A stretch of DNA of 64,000 nucleotides from Scybalousia_A sp052170555. Its GTDB lineage: Bacteria; Bacteroidota; Bacteroidia; Bacteroidales; P3. A model generated the notes under the pieces. The model worked only from the letters and a program-made list of their open reading frames with translations. It was not told the DNA's origin and made no database searches. The stretch lies in NCBI GenBank assembly GCA_052170555.1, contig JBQNAI010000006.1, positions 1-64,000 of the forward strand, written 5' to 3'. The first letter of the stretch is position 1. Each line of letters opens with the position of its first letter. The position numbers were made by a program, and so were the translations under genes. Positions 27,789-37,713 of this stretch are shown here, piece after piece.

Positions 27789-28811
27789 ATGGGATTGTTT
27801 TCATTTTTAACAAGAGAAGTAGCGATAGATTTAGGAACGGCTAACTCTATTATAATTTGTAATGATAAGGTTGTTGTTGATGAGCCGAGTATTGTTGCAA
27901 TTGACCGTTCTACGAAAAAAATAATGGCGGTGGGAAAACGTGCTATGCAGATGTACGGGAAAACTCACGATAATATTCAAACTATTCGTCCTTTGAGGGA
28001 TGGGGTTATTGCGGATTTTGATATGGCTAACGATATGATTAAGGAGCTTATCAGAATGATTCCTGCTAAGCGATCGTTGATTCCACCTGCACTGAAGATG
28101 GTTATTTGTATTCCTTCAGGCATCACAAATGTTGAGGAACGTGCGGTAAGGGATGCAGCGGAACAAGCGGGAGCTAAGGATGTTCGTCTGATACATGAGC
28201 CTATGGCCGCGGCAATAGGTATCGGTATAGATGTGTTGGAACCAGTTGGTAATATGATTATTGATATTGGAGGAGGAACAAGCGAAATAGCTGTTATAGC
28301 CTTGGGAGGAATTGTTTGCAATAAGAGTATACGTATAGCGGGGGATGAGTTCAATAGCGATATAGTTGAGTATATGAAAAAACAGCATAATATCTATATT
28401 GGAGAACGAATGGCTGAAAAAATAAAAATGGAATGTGGTGCTGCTATTCCTGAATTAGATAATCCGCCTGAGGACTTTTTAGTTCAGGGACGTGATGTTT
28501 TGACAGGTATTCCAAAAGAGATTTCGGTTAATTATAAAGAAATTGCACATGCATTGGACAAGAGTATTGCAAAGGTAGAAAGTGCGGTATTAGAAGCTCT
28601 TGCTATGACACCACCTGAGTTAGCAAGTGACATTTATCATACAGGTATTTATTTAGCAGGTGGAGGGGCCTTATTAAGAGGGTTGGACAAGAGAATTGGA
28701 GCTAAAACCAAGCTGGCCGTTCATGTAGCTGAAGACCCATTACGTGCAGTTGCGAGAGGAACAGGCGTAGCATTGAAAAGCTATGATAAATTTACCTTTT
28801 TGATTAAATAA
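27789..28811 (+). CDS. mreB: Rod-shape-determining protein MreB
   Basis: The 340-residue actin homologue is full length: VAIDLGTANSIII (phosphate 1), PSIVAIDR, IPSGITNVEERAVRDAAEQAGA, IHEPMAAAIGIGI, IDIGGGTSEIAVI (phosphate 2) and the adenosine motif YLAGGGALLRGLD. It polymerises under the inner membrane and guides lateral wall synthesis. Unlike most Bacteroidales, no mreC, mreD, pbp2 or rodA follows; a terminator (28893-28926) closes the transcript after this single gene, and a dead Crp-like gene comes next. Confidence 0.97.
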   Translation: MGLFSFLTREVAIDLGTANSIIICNDKVVVDEPSIVAIDRSTKKIMAVGKRAMQMYGKTHDNIQTIRPLRDGVIADFDMANDMIKELIRMIPAKRSLIPPALKMVICIPSGITNVEERAVRDAAEQAGAKDVRLIHEPMAAAIGIGIDVLEPVGNMIIDIGGGTSEIAVIALGGIVCNKSIRIAGDEFNSDIVEYMKKQHNIYIGERMAEKIKMECGAAIPELDNPPEDFLVQGRDVLTGIPKEISVNYKEIAHALDKSIAKVESAVLEALAMTPPELASDIYHTGIYLAGGGALLRGLDKRIGAKTKLAVHVAEDPLRAVARGTGVALKSYDKFTFLIK

Positions 28812-28892
28812 GAAAAGCAATAAATAAAAATAAAATTACAAAGAAAATTGTGCTGTTTTGACCGTAATAGATTAGTTAAAGGTTATTGTTTG

Positions 28893-28926
28893 CTATCCGT
28901 TTTTGATATAAGACGGATAGTTTTTT
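28893..28926 (+). terminator. Rho-independent terminator of mreB
   Basis: CTATCCGT (28893-28900) pairs perfectly with ACGGATAG (28913-28920), followed by six T. It lies about 80 nt after the mreB stop. Confidence 0.88.
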
Positions 28927-29135
28927 GATTATACGATTAATTATTTGTAAATTCTGTTTAGCAATTTGTAAATTTGTATGTTGAACAATTATATTTACAG
29001 GGAGATAAAGTGATTATATATCTTACCATAGGAGGAATTTATTTGTATTAATAGAAATTCAAATTAATTTTTAGGGGATTATACTTTTTTATAAATGTTA
29101 TTGAGAATGACATAATATTTTCATTAATTTTTGTG

Positions 29136-29804
29136 ATGGTATTAGAAAAAAATGAATTGATTGTGCATTATTCAGAGATATGACATAATAAGAGTTCCAA
29201 CTGGTCCTACGTATTGTTATGGAGAATGCAAAATTGAAAAATCGGATATTATTTTATTGCAGTACGAAGAATATTCTATATTTTATTCTATGGTTTCAGG
29301 CTCTGTTATTACAACAATGAGTAAATCGGATGAGACATTCATGCAGATACATTACACAAAGACGTCAGATATTTTTGTACATTTAATCCTTTTGTGGAAG
29401 AACTATTTTCTTTGGTGGAGACCATGGCATTTGTACATACAAAGGGATTACCTATTACAGGTGAAGATTTTACGTTTATGTTGCAAATTAATGATAAATT
29501 ATTAATTAACTTAATAAAACTTGTTCCTAAAAAAAGGATCTGTCCTTAATTGATAAATATAATCCTTTGGCGATGAATCTATACATAATAACATTGCTCA
29601 ATATTTGCTTGAAATATATATAAACAAGATAAAAAAAGATTATCATTATAGATTCACAATGGGAATGAGCAGATACATTCCTCTATTACAGGACTTGCAT
29701 TCTCTAAAGTGATAAAATATTTTGCTAATGAGGAGGTAATAATCCTTAATGGTAACGTTTTTATTATTTTGGATATGTAACAGTTGCAACAAATAGCATT
29801 GTAA
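29136..29804 (+). pseudogene. Decayed Crp/Fnr-family transcription regulator
   Basis: Pieces of one Crp/Fnr protein appear in order but in different frames. 29185-29379 carries the start of a cyclic-nucleotide-binding fold (IFYSMVSGSV, QIHYTKTSDIF). Then, after a shift near 29380, 29382-29546 carries its end (GLPITGEDFTFML, then INDKLLINLIKL). A third piece in the first frame, 29563-29680, reads ESIHNNIAQYLLEIY and FTMGMSRYIP. After another shift, 29685-29804 carries the DNA-binding helix and wing (ITGLAFSKVIKYFA, VFIILDM, stop, QLQQIAL). At least three frame changes and one in-frame TAA (29778) break it. The length (about 220 codons) matches an intact regulator. No single frame can make the protein, so it is non-functional. 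Confidence 0.75.
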
Positions 29805-29931
29805 CTATATTTAATCATATTGTAATATGATTGATCGTATTATTATTAGGTGTAATACAAGAGATTATGCAATAAAAATATGATAAATATTCATTGATTT
29901 TATAAAATTCCTACATAGTGGAAAAGCCTAA
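29805..29931. other. Short spacer after the Crp-like pseudogene
   Basis: AT-rich sequence between the dead regulator and the 3' end of punA. I see no clear terminator or repeat in it. Confidence 0.4.
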
Positions 29932-30744
29932 TTACAAAACTTGTATAATGGTTTTAATAAGAGCAACCATTTTGGATGTAGACGATTTAACGTTTTCTAA
30001 AACTTCGTTATGAGTCTGTTGGATTGTGGAATCGGCATTGAAAACATTTGAGATAACGCTTAATCCTAAGACTTTAATATTGGAATGAACTGCAACAATG
30101 ACTTCTGGTATGGTACTCATTCCCACTGCAGACGCTCCCAATAAACGATACATAAGATATTCACTTGGAGTTTCAAAACTTGGTCCTGTACCTGCGAGAT
30201 ATATACCTTTTTGTAATTGTATATTTAAGTCTTTTGCAACTTTAATTGCGGTTTTCTGCAAAATCTTGTCATATGCCTCATTCATAGATGGGAAACGTTC
30301 TCCGAAACGTTCGTCATTCTTGCCTATAAGAGGATTTGGCATAAAATTAATATGGTCGGTTATTAACATGATATCACCTGGATTGAAGTCTTTATTTATA
30401 CCTCCGGCAGCATTGGTAACAATCAATATTCGGATACCCATAAGTGCAAATATACGTTCTGGAAAAGTAACTTGATCCATTGTATATCCTTCATAATAAT
30501 GAAATCTTCCTTGCATACAAATTATATCTTTACCATTGATCTGCCCAAATATTAGATTCCCAGCATGTCCTTTAACTGTAGAAGTCGGAAAATGTGGAAT
30601 ATCTTCATAGCTGATAATGATAGGATCTTTGATTTCATTTGCTAAAGGACTAAGACCGCTACCTAAAATAATAGCTACACTTGGTTTAGCATTGATTTTA
30701 GATTTTATGAAATTTGTTGCTTCTAATATGTTTGCGTAATTCAT
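29932..30744 (-). CDS. punA: Purine nucleoside phosphorylase
   Basis: The 270-residue protein is a trimeric-type PNP: ILGSGLSPLA (phosphate loop), KGHAGNLIFG (His), MQGRFHYYEGY, VTNAAGGIN, GTGPSFETPSEY and VGMSTIPEVIVA, ending with the NVFN base-binding block. It splits (deoxy)inosine and guanosine with phosphate for salvage. Its first 47 nt overlap the end of lpxK in another frame, a strong overlap, and the two genes are probably one transcript. Confidence 0.95.
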   Translation of the reverse strand: MNYANILEATNFIKSKINAKPSVAIILGSGLSPLANEIKDPIIISYEDIPHFPTSTVKGHAGNLIFGQINGKDIICMQGRFHYYEGYTMDQVTFPERIFALMGIRILIVTNAAGGINKDFNPGDIMLITDHINFMPNPLIGKNDERFGERFPSMNEAYDKILQKTAIKVAKDLNIQLQKGIYLAGTGPSFETPSEYLMYRLLGASAVGMSTIPEVIVAVHSNIKVLGLSVISNVFNADSTIQQTHNEVLENVKSSTSKMVALIKTIIQVL

Positions 30745-31669
30745 TTTTTAAAAAATATATGAAGTTATTATCAATCTCGTTCTCTATTGTAAGAACATTA
30801 AAATTTAAGTCAAAATGTCGTAAACGTACTGCATCTTTTTCAGTGGTAACGATAAGTCTATTGTTTCCTGCAAGTTTTTTTATTTGATTGATATCACATT
30901 GTTTGAATATGTGATGATCTGAAAATTTCTTTAATATTACATCATAACCTTTTGATAATAAAAAATTAAGTGCAGGTTGAGGATTATCTATGCCAGCAAT
31001 AAATAATAATTGAGAAGTCGCAGGAGAGAGAAGTAAGTCGTTATACTTGATTTTTGAAAAAAATATTCGCTGCTTTTTATTAGGATTGAGTTTTTGTATG
31101 AATGTGTTTTTATCTTGTGTGGTTATATCATCCGGGCATTTGGTAACAACTATATAGTTCGCTCGTCTACTTTCACTTCTTTTTTCTCGCAACCTCCCGT
31201 AAGGAATAACTTTATCGTGAAAATATGGTCTGTTAAATTCTGTCAATAATATTGTTTTTGTAGACTTGGTTTTTCTATATTGATATGCATCATCAAGTAA
31301 AATAAGTTGGATATTAGGAAGCTTATTTCTGATATAATCAATAGCAGTATTCCGATTTTTATTAACAAAAAAAGGAATCATTGGAAATTTTTCTTTCATT
31401 TGCTTAGATTCATCACCAACAGATATAGCAGAGTCGGAAAGTAAAACTTCCTTTAAACCTTTACTCTTGCGTTTATACCCTAAAGAGACAACGGCTAAAG
31501 GAAATTCATCTTTGAGGTGGCGAATTAAGTATTCAATCATTGGTGTTTTGCCCGTACCTCCAACTCTTATATTGCCGACACATAAAATGAACACATCTTG
31601 ATATGACTTTGATTTCAGAATTCCACAATTGAATAGAAGATTTCTTATAATAGTTATCAATAAATACAT
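30698..31669 (-). CDS. lpxK: Tetraacyldisaccharide 4'-kinase (lipid A)
   Basis: The 323-residue protein begins with a membrane-associated helix, then the P-loop NIRVGGTGKTP, the Walker-B-like LILLDDAYQYRK (DDxxQ), LLTEFNRPYF and RLREKRSE. It also has the C-terminal block FSDHHIF and TTEKDAVRL. These identify LpxK, which phosphorylates the 4' position of the lipid A precursor at the inner membrane. Its presence shows the organism makes a lipid A outer membrane. The gene overlaps punA downstream. Confidence 0.95.
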   Translation of the reverse strand: MYLLITIIRNLLFNCGILKSKSYQDVFILCVGNIRVGGTGKTPMIEYLIRHLKDEFPLAVVSLGYKRKSKGLKEVLLSDSAISVGDESKQMKEKFPMIPFFVNKNRNTAIDYIRNKLPNIQLILLDDAYQYRKTKSTKTILLTEFNRPYFHDKVIPYGRLREKRSESRRANYIVVTKCPDDITTQDKNTFIQKLNPNKKQRIFFSKIKYNDLLLSPATSQLLFIAGIDNPQPALNFLLSKGYDVILKKFSDHHIFKQCDINQIKKLAGNNRLIVTTEKDAVRLRHFDLNFNVLTIENEIDNNFIYFLKNELRKHIRSNKFHKI

Positions 31670-31732
31670 ATTTGATACATTTTTTCAGTTGTTTGTTTCT
31701 ACCTGTTTGCTCTTTTTTTCCTTGATTTACAT

Positions 31733-33964
31733 CTAAAATTCATAACCTATATTCATAAAAATATAAGGTTCATTCGTATGTGTAGAGTACCCCAAAGAAG
31801 CTCCGATGGGTCCTATAATAGAATTGTAGGCATAGGATATTTGTAAACCAAACAAAGAACTTGCTGTAAAAATTTCTTTTATTTTTTTTGCATTTTGTCC
31901 CAATGTAGCGGTAAAACTTAGATAGTTATTGTCTAATAAACGATAACGAGAATTTATTTCCATTGCTACAAAGTTGTTTTGCATAACTTCTACATTGCCT
32001 ATACCAGCAAAAGGCATTTGTTGTTCTACATAATGAGAGAAATAATGCCCTCCGATTGTATTACATAAGACTGTTGGTACCTTATTGCCATAAACACCCC
32101 TGCCGTACAAACCTGGTTCTATAACAAGTTGGTTAGATATAGGAAAAACTCTTTGAAAATTAAATGCTATTTCATGTATTGGTTGTCTGTTGTCATATTG
32201 ATAGAGATTGTCGGTATATAATGCATAAAGTATTTCGTATATTTGACCTCTATTTGCAAAATATTTGCTTGCACGATCATCATAATGTACTCTTGCATGA
32301 TAAGAATACAAGTAAGATGTAGCAATAAAATTATTTTCAGTCTTATTACCAACAAGAATCTGTTTGTAATGATAATAATTCCACCGAGCAAAAACATCAA
32401 ACAAACAATCTTTGAAGCCATAGTTCATGATACCAAAATCGAATTGATGTTGTGTATAATCAGGATTAAAATTTCTTGTTCCCTGTCTATAAACATTTAT
32501 ATCCTGATGTCTATAAGAATAGGCAAGTGTAAAAGAAGTTAAAGATGGTGGATTGAAAATAGCTTCCATCCGACCCATACTTCTTTTACCTAATCGTAAT
32601 GTCCCCTGTAATGTAGTGGGAACAACAATTTTTAATGGTATAGTGGCATTGAATTGCAAAGAAACTTTTTCTTCATTATCAAACCTTACGCCCATGAAAA
32701 CTTCTGCTGCTTTCTTCCCCTCACTTTCTATATAAACTGCATATCCATCTTTCCTATATTCTATTTTGTAGGAAGCATCTTGATAAAAAAGATGAGTTCG
32801 TAAAGCTGTCATAATCTTCTCTATATCTTGGATTGTTGTAGATTCACCTTTTTTTAGATTAAATTTCTCATTTAAATAAATTTCATCACTATTGACAATA
32901 TTTGAAAACATAACTTCGCTTATTTTCATTCGTAATCCTTGATTTGCCATGTGATAACGCCTTGGTCGTGAGACAATATAGTCAGAATCTAGGTGAAGTA
33001 TAGTTTTTAATTGCATCAAATCATCCCATTTAGACACTGCAGCTTCTTCGCCCCGTTTGATAAGAGTGTCTATTGATGTTATATTGAAACTTGTAGCAGA
33101 ATATCCTGCGACATTTACTTTAATAAAAATATCCGTTTGTGCTAAATTTTCATCCCATTTGTTTAGATTGCCAATGTCAATTAGTTGGTTGACAACAGCA
33201 ATAGCAGAACTAAATTTGTATGCCTGTTTTTTCATCTCATTTTGTACCGAAACTCCTATAACAATATCTGCTCCCATTTTTTTTGCTACATCTACCGGAA
33301 AATTATTTCTTAATCCACCATCTACCAGAACCATACTGTCCATGTAGACAGGCGAAAAAATGGCGGGTATACTCATAGAAGCACGCATTACAGTGGCAAG
33401 ATTACCATTGTGAAAAACAATCTCATCGAAATTAGTTAAATCAGTGGCGACACATGCGAAAGGGATAGGTAATTTGTTGAAATCAATGCTATCGTGGTAT
33501 CCTAACGTTAGACGAGCAAATAGATTTGAAAGATTCTTCCCTTTTATAAAACCAGAACTTGCAAAAGATAATTTACCTATATCATTGATAGCCAAGGAAA
33601 GCATATAAGTATTTTCTTTATTTCTTTGAACAAGACTTTGATCTAAAGGATTAATTTTATCTGATAGTAGAAACGGCCAATCTTGTATTCTGACTAGTGA
33701 GTCAAGCATAGTTGCATCATAGCCAATAGAATAAAGCCCTCCCATCAATGCTCCCATAGAAGTACCAACAATTATGTCTATGGGAATATTTGCTCGTTCC
33801 AAGGCTTTTAAAACTCCAATGTGTGCGGTACCTTTAGCTCCACCTCCAGACAATACCACAGCTACTTTCTTTCTATTTGGATATATTTCTTCTTTGGATT
33901 GAGCAAAAGCATTGAATAATAGTAAAATACCAGTAAGTAATAAAATAATATTTTTTATTCTCAT
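31733..33964 (-). CDS. Patatin-like phospholipase with outer-membrane barrel
   Basis: The 743-residue protein has a signal peptide (ending FAQ, about residue 22) and an N-terminal patatin domain (about 32-260): oxyanion GGGAKG, nucleophile elbow GTSMG, and catalytic Asp in DGGLRNNFP. It continues with a POTRA-like segment (about 340-415, KISEVMFSNI) and a C-terminal 16-strand-like barrel ending in aromatic-rich FMNIGYEF, the outer-membrane insertion signal. This PlpD-like architecture suggests a lipase presented at the outer membrane by its own barrel. It precedes lpxK by 63 nt on the same strand. Confidence 0.9.
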   Translation of the reverse strand: MRIKNIILLLTGILLLFNAFAQSKEEIYPNRKKVAVVLSGGGAKGTAHIGVLKALERANIPIDIIVGTSMGALMGGLYSIGYDATMLDSLVRIQDWPFLLSDKINPLDQSLVQRNKENTYMLSLAINDIGKLSFASSGFIKGKNLSNLFARLTLGYHDSIDFNKLPIPFACVATDLTNFDEIVFHNGNLATVMRASMSIPAIFSPVYMDSMVLVDGGLRNNFPVDVAKKMGADIVIGVSVQNEMKKQAYKFSSAIAVVNQLIDIGNLNKWDENLAQTDIFIKVNVAGYSATSFNITSIDTLIKRGEEAAVSKWDDLMQLKTILHLDSDYIVSRPRRYHMANQGLRMKISEVMFSNIVNSDEIYLNEKFNLKKGESTTIQDIEKIMTALRTHLFYQDASYKIEYRKDGYAVYIESEGKKAAEVFMGVRFDNEEKVSLQFNATIPLKIVVPTTLQGTLRLGKRSMGRMEAIFNPPSLTSFTLAYSYRHQDINVYRQGTRNFNPDYTQHQFDFGIMNYGFKDCLFDVFARWNYYHYKQILVGNKTENNFIATSYLYSYHARVHYDDRASKYFANRGQIYEILYALYTDNLYQYDNRQPIHEIAFNFQRVFPISNQLVIEPGLYGRGVYGNKVPTVLCNTIGGHYFSHYVEQQMPFAGIGNVEVMQNNFVAMEINSRYRLLDNNYLSFTATLGQNAKKIKEIFTASSLFGLQISYAYNSIIGPIGASLGYSTHTNEPYIFMNIGYEF

Positions 33965-34146
33965 GTATAAAATCTAATTGCCAACACTAGACATTTCATA
34001 TAACTTAAAAAGATATCTTTTATTATGTTTTTTTATTGTTAAAGTATAGCATTAATTGCTGAAATATATGTTTTTTTTAAAAAAGAATAAATATTCATTT
34101 TAACGATATATAGAGAACTGTAATCAAAGGATTATGTTATAAAATT

Positions 34147-34209
34147 GAAGTGCGAGATTAATTTATTGAAGTATGAGATTAGTGTAGTAAAGTGTGAGAT
34201 TAACTTATA
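34147..34209. repeat. 21-nt modular array R3 (3 tandem A-type units)
   Basis: Three tandem copies, starting at 34147, 34168 and 34189, begin GAAGTGCGAGATTAA, GAAGTATGAGATTAG and AAAGTGTGAGATTAA. This is the clearest view of the A-type unit and of the 21-nt pitch. It lies between the T9SS cargo terminator and the patatin gene. Confidence 0.85.
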
Positions 34210-34219
34210 GGATTGCTAT

Positions 34220-34253
34220 AAAGAGAGCGGTACTTAATTGCACCGCTCTCTTT
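34220..34253 (-). terminator. Rho-independent terminator of the T9SS cargo gene
   Basis: AAAGAGAGCGGT (34220-34231) pairs perfectly with ACCGCTCTCTTT (34242-34253) around a 10-nt loop; on the minus strand it ends in a T-rich arm. It lies 20 nt past the cargo stop. Confidence 0.8.
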
Positions 34254-34273
34254 TGTCGTATTTTATTAGTTGT

Positions 34274-37200
34274 TTATTTAACAACCAATTTTGCACTCTT
34301 TGAAGAGTTTTTTGTAATCATACGAATCATATAGATGCCACGTTGTAATCTACTAACATCTATTGACTGCAAGTGGTTGCCTTTAGATTGCATACCACTG
34401 TTGAATGAAGAAACCTCTCTACCGTTCATATCATACATACGGAATTCCACGTTATCTGCAACATCTATTGTGTAAGTTATAGTAGCTTCATTAACTGCGG
34501 GATTAGGATAAATTCTTAGAGACTCATTCTCTATGTCTTTCATGATGTTAGTCAAAGACACATTAGATTGTATGGCATTTGTATCTTTGAAGTCATTATT
34601 TACCCAAACACCTTTTCCATAGGTTGCAGCATAAATGACTCCAGTATTTTTAGTTGCTTCAAACGTAGTGAGTTCTGCATTATCTCCAGTGTAAGAATAA
34701 AATACCCATTTAGGAAGTTTTTTTGTTTGTTGCCATAGATGGAAAACCGAAACGTTGGGCATCTTACTATTATCAGAAATCCATTGATCTCCTTCCCTGT
34801 AATAAATACCATCGTCACTACCCACATACAATCTTCCACTTGGAGTGGATTTGCCTGAATTGATACCTTCATACAGAGCTGTAAATACAGGTTTATCATT
34901 CGTTACAACGTTATTATTCCTGTCTATATTTAAACTTATATCTGTGAAAACTACAGTTGAAGCTAAAGCATTAGTCGTCTGTTTAACATTAGCATCTGTA
35001 GAGGTTGTGCTTTCAAAGGTTACAACCATATTATTAGAATTTTTAGGATCGCAAGCAATGGAGGATATAGGACGACTAAACGTCGCTATTACTGCATTTG
35101 TGAATTTACTTATATCTACATTATTACCTCTGAATATTTTATCATCGCCGACATTAACATCATTCAAACCGTCTACTCTTACTAGTTCAGTATTGTTATA
35201 CGTATCAAAATCGGAATATTTATCAATTGCCAAAAAAGCAGAATTTCCGTTTTGCGTCAAAGCTACAGCATGTATTCTATTATTCATTGTAGAGATATCG
35301 TCTTCGGAAGATGCAGGTCCAGTAGAATATAACTTGGCCCATGTTAAATTCCCCCATCTATTTTCCATAGCAGCATTAGGGTTGATAGTTTTTGAGAAAT
35401 CTAAAACTTTTCCACAAATAAAAGCTCCTGTGTTTGTTGCGATCAAGACTCTTGCTTGAATAGGTTGAGGTATTTTGATTTTCATATTAGCATTCTTAAA
35501 TAGAATAGTATCATCATTCCCAAGAACATACGTAGTTGTATCATAAGCTTTAGAAATTCCCATGGTATCTGTCTTAGACATTATGTGGAAAAATGGATAA
35601 TCTACATTGTTACTCTGAACCAGAATAGTATCCCCGACAAGAATATCTTGACCATTACGACATGTTAAAGTCTGTCCGTTACGTTTAATTTGAGTATAGT
35701 CATTTAATTCCATTTCAACACTATCTATCACTCCTTGAAAATCAAAAGATTCCCAAAATGCAGTAGGTGTATTAAACGGATCAAAAATAGCATTTTCAGC
35801 AACGGATGCACTCAGGAATGTTTGTAAATCTTTGCTTCCGTATGTCCATGTCTGATCATTTATTGCATCAAAATCACCAGCATTACTGTATGTTCTTGTC
35901 AAATTTGTTCCTGGACGAGATAACAAAATAGGCTTTCTTATGGAAGGAGTTGTCTTATGAATAGCAGATGCATTAACTCCACTCCCAGTGAAAGTAGTAT
36001 TTTGAAATTTTTCTGCAGAAGTGGTAATATTTGATGAAAAAGGATAATTAGGGTTGTTTACAGACCAAATCTTATTGCCTCGTTTTGTAGAATCTGTTAC
36101 GGTAGGTATGTATACAATTGCATTGGATTGAGTAGCTGCCAGGACGGAGCCATCGGCAGTAGCACTGACTTTATACGTTTGTAAATTATCCATCCCAAAA
36201 GAACAAGGCCACCAACGAAGTGACCCTATAACAGAATCATATTCATAGCGGAAAGCTCCCATATCGGAAGTGACAAATAAAAATAAAGAATCATATGCAG
36301 TCATTTCCCTATCTGTAGGTTTGGGCATAGGTAGGATATTGTGTATATTGATACCTATGTTTACACCTGAGGTATCCTCTGATGTAGGAGACGTAATCTG
36401 ATTGAACGTAAATCTTCCCTCATGATTCAAATCTTGACCTAGTAGTATAGAGTTTCCTCCTAAATATACTATTTCTTCTGCTCTTCTATCATCTACATAT
36501 ATTGATTGACCATACCCCAAAGATGTTCCTGCTATTCCTGCCATGGAAGAAGTTACAATATTAAACCAGTTAGACGTAATGGGTTGCAAGCTTTCTATAT
36601 CGGTATTTTCATCTAATGTGCCACCTTTTATTTTTTTGAAATATGGACGATAAATACCATAGATAAAACCATTGAAGTCAGGCTGATACTTAGAACTTGG
36701 TGATTTTGTCAAATCAGCTGACACAAAAATAAACAAATCATTAGGATTTTTATCTGCAAAAGTCAATTTAATTCTACTCATTCCCCAAGCACTCAATGCG
36801 TTCCCCTCATCTGCATCCGAATTGAAAATAACTTTAAAGTTATTTCCTTTTCCTACTGCGACAGTACCCTCATAAGCGATAGCTATCTTGCCTTGGGAAT
36901 TAGCACACAAATCATATACATTGAAAGAAGAGTTTCCGTTTATTGTGATGTTAGAAAAACTTGCATTAGGATTAGTGATGTCTTGTGTGTACTTCAATCC
37001 CCCATTTTTTGTTCCTATGTACAAAATACTGTCTTGACAAAGAATATCATTAACATAAGCCCATTCATCAGATAATGCATATTTTGAAGACGGCTTTGTT
37101 GCACCCATTACAGTGAATCCGAAATTTTTAGCAATATAGTCGTATTTTAAAGAATCAGCCTTTGGACCGGTAAAAATTTTTGCCCAACTTTTCGTAACGA

Positions 37201-37621
37201 TTTCTGTTTGCATGAAAATACCGTTACTAATGCTTCCTGACATTTGATTACTGTAGCCAATAGGATTTTCATTATGTATCATTTTTGTATAGTAGCCCTC
37301 ACCCGTTGCTACATATAGTCTCCCGTCTGGTCCCTGAGTAATAGCAGTAATATTTTGTACTGCATCGCCTACGGGGATTTCCTGCCAATTTTTCCCGTAA
37401 TTTACACTAACATACAACCCTCCAACACTACCAGCATAAATAACTCCTTCGTTAAATTTATCAAACATAGAGGCACGGATACGCCCTGAGTAATTATTAG
37501 GACCTATTTGTAGCCAGCCAGATTGCTCTCCCTCTGCATAAGGAGAGGCTAACACATTTTCTGCCATGATGCTAACGACAGCGAAAAATAGCATTCTTAA
37601 AAGTAACTTTTTTCTTTTCAT
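34274..37621 (-). CDS. Large secreted beta-propeller-like protein with T9SS sorting domain
   Basis: The 1115-residue protein has a signal peptide (ending near VLASPYA) and an N-terminal sortilin/BNR-like repeat start (WLQIGPNNYSGRIRASMF, VIYAGSVGGLYVSVNYGKNW, GRLYVATGEGYY). More propeller-like strands with DGSVLAAT and GRLYVGSDDGIYYREG motifs follow. The last 75 residues are a type-A C-terminal sorting domain (LRIYPNPAVNEATITY, FRMYDMNGREV, LQRGIYMIRM, KLVVK end). Such proteins pass the outer membrane by the type IX system and are anchored or released after cleavage. The function of the body is unknown; adhesion or polymer binding would be guesses. It has its own promoter and terminator. Confidence 0.85.
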   Translation of the reverse strand: MKRKKLLLRMLFFAVVSIMAENVLASPYAEGEQSGWLQIGPNNYSGRIRASMFDKFNEGVIYAGSVGGLYVSVNYGKNWQEIPVGDAVQNITAITQGPDGRLYVATGEGYYTKMIHNENPIGYSNQMSGSISNGIFMQTEIVTKSWAKIFTGPKADSLKYDYIAKNFGFTVMGATKPSSKYALSDEWAYVNDILCQDSILYIGTKNGGLKYTQDITNPNASFSNITINGNSSFNVYDLCANSQGKIAIAYEGTVAVGKGNNFKVIFNSDADEGNALSAWGMSRIKLTFADKNPNDLFIFVSADLTKSPSSKYQPDFNGFIYGIYRPYFKKIKGGTLDENTDIESLQPITSNWFNIVTSSMAGIAGTSLGYGQSIYVDDRRAEEIVYLGGNSILLGQDLNHEGRFTFNQITSPTSEDTSGVNIGINIHNILPMPKPTDREMTAYDSLFLFVTSDMGAFRYEYDSVIGSLRWWPCSFGMDNLQTYKVSATADGSVLAATQSNAIVYIPTVTDSTKRGNKIWSVNNPNYPFSSNITTSAEKFQNTTFTGSGVNASAIHKTTPSIRKPILLSRPGTNLTRTYSNAGDFDAINDQTWTYGSKDLQTFLSASVAENAIFDPFNTPTAFWESFDFQGVIDSVEMELNDYTQIKRNGQTLTCRNGQDILVGDTILVQSNNVDYPFFHIMSKTDTMGISKAYDTTTYVLGNDDTILFKNANMKIKIPQPIQARVLIATNTGAFICGKVLDFSKTINPNAAMENRWGNLTWAKLYSTGPASSEDDISTMNNRIHAVALTQNGNSAFLAIDKYSDFDTYNNTELVRVDGLNDVNVGDDKIFRGNNVDISKFTNAVIATFSRPISSIACDPKNSNNMVVTFESTTSTDANVKQTTNALASTVVFTDISLNIDRNNNVVTNDKPVFTALYEGINSGKSTPSGRLYVGSDDGIYYREGDQWISDNSKMPNVSVFHLWQQTKKLPKWVFYSYTGDNAELTTFEATKNTGVIYAATYGKGVWVNNDFKDTNAIQSNVSLTNIMKDIENESLRIYPNPAVNEATITYTIDVADNVEFRMYDMNGREVSSFNSGMQSKGNHLQSIDVSRLQRGIYMIRMITKNSSKSAKLVVK

Positions 37622-37682
37622 AGTATTTAGTTCTTCTTTTGTTTTTATTCAAATAAAAATAAAACACCTTATTTTGAAGTGG

Positions 37683-37713
37683 CAAAGATACAAAAAAAAA
37701 AGTACATAACAAG
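37683..37713 (-). promoter_or_regulatory. Promoter of the T9SS cargo gene
   Basis: On the minus strand CTTG (37713-37710), 19 nt, then TATCTTTG (37690-37683), 62 nt before the start codon. The -33 is CTTG rather than TTTG; the -7 is perfect. Confidence 0.65.

Noticed and set aside
29161..29505. 114-codon open frame after mreB
   Set aside because: Its first half is in frame with the Crp/Fnr remnant but its second half is the wrong frame; it is better explained as part of the pseudogene.
34147..34209. Tandem repeats considered as a CRISPR array
   Set aside because: Units touch each other with no spacers, are only 21 nt, diverge from each other, and no cas gene is near.
34845..35459. 204-codon frame opposite the T9SS cargo gene
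   Set aside because: Antisense shadow of a clear coding region.
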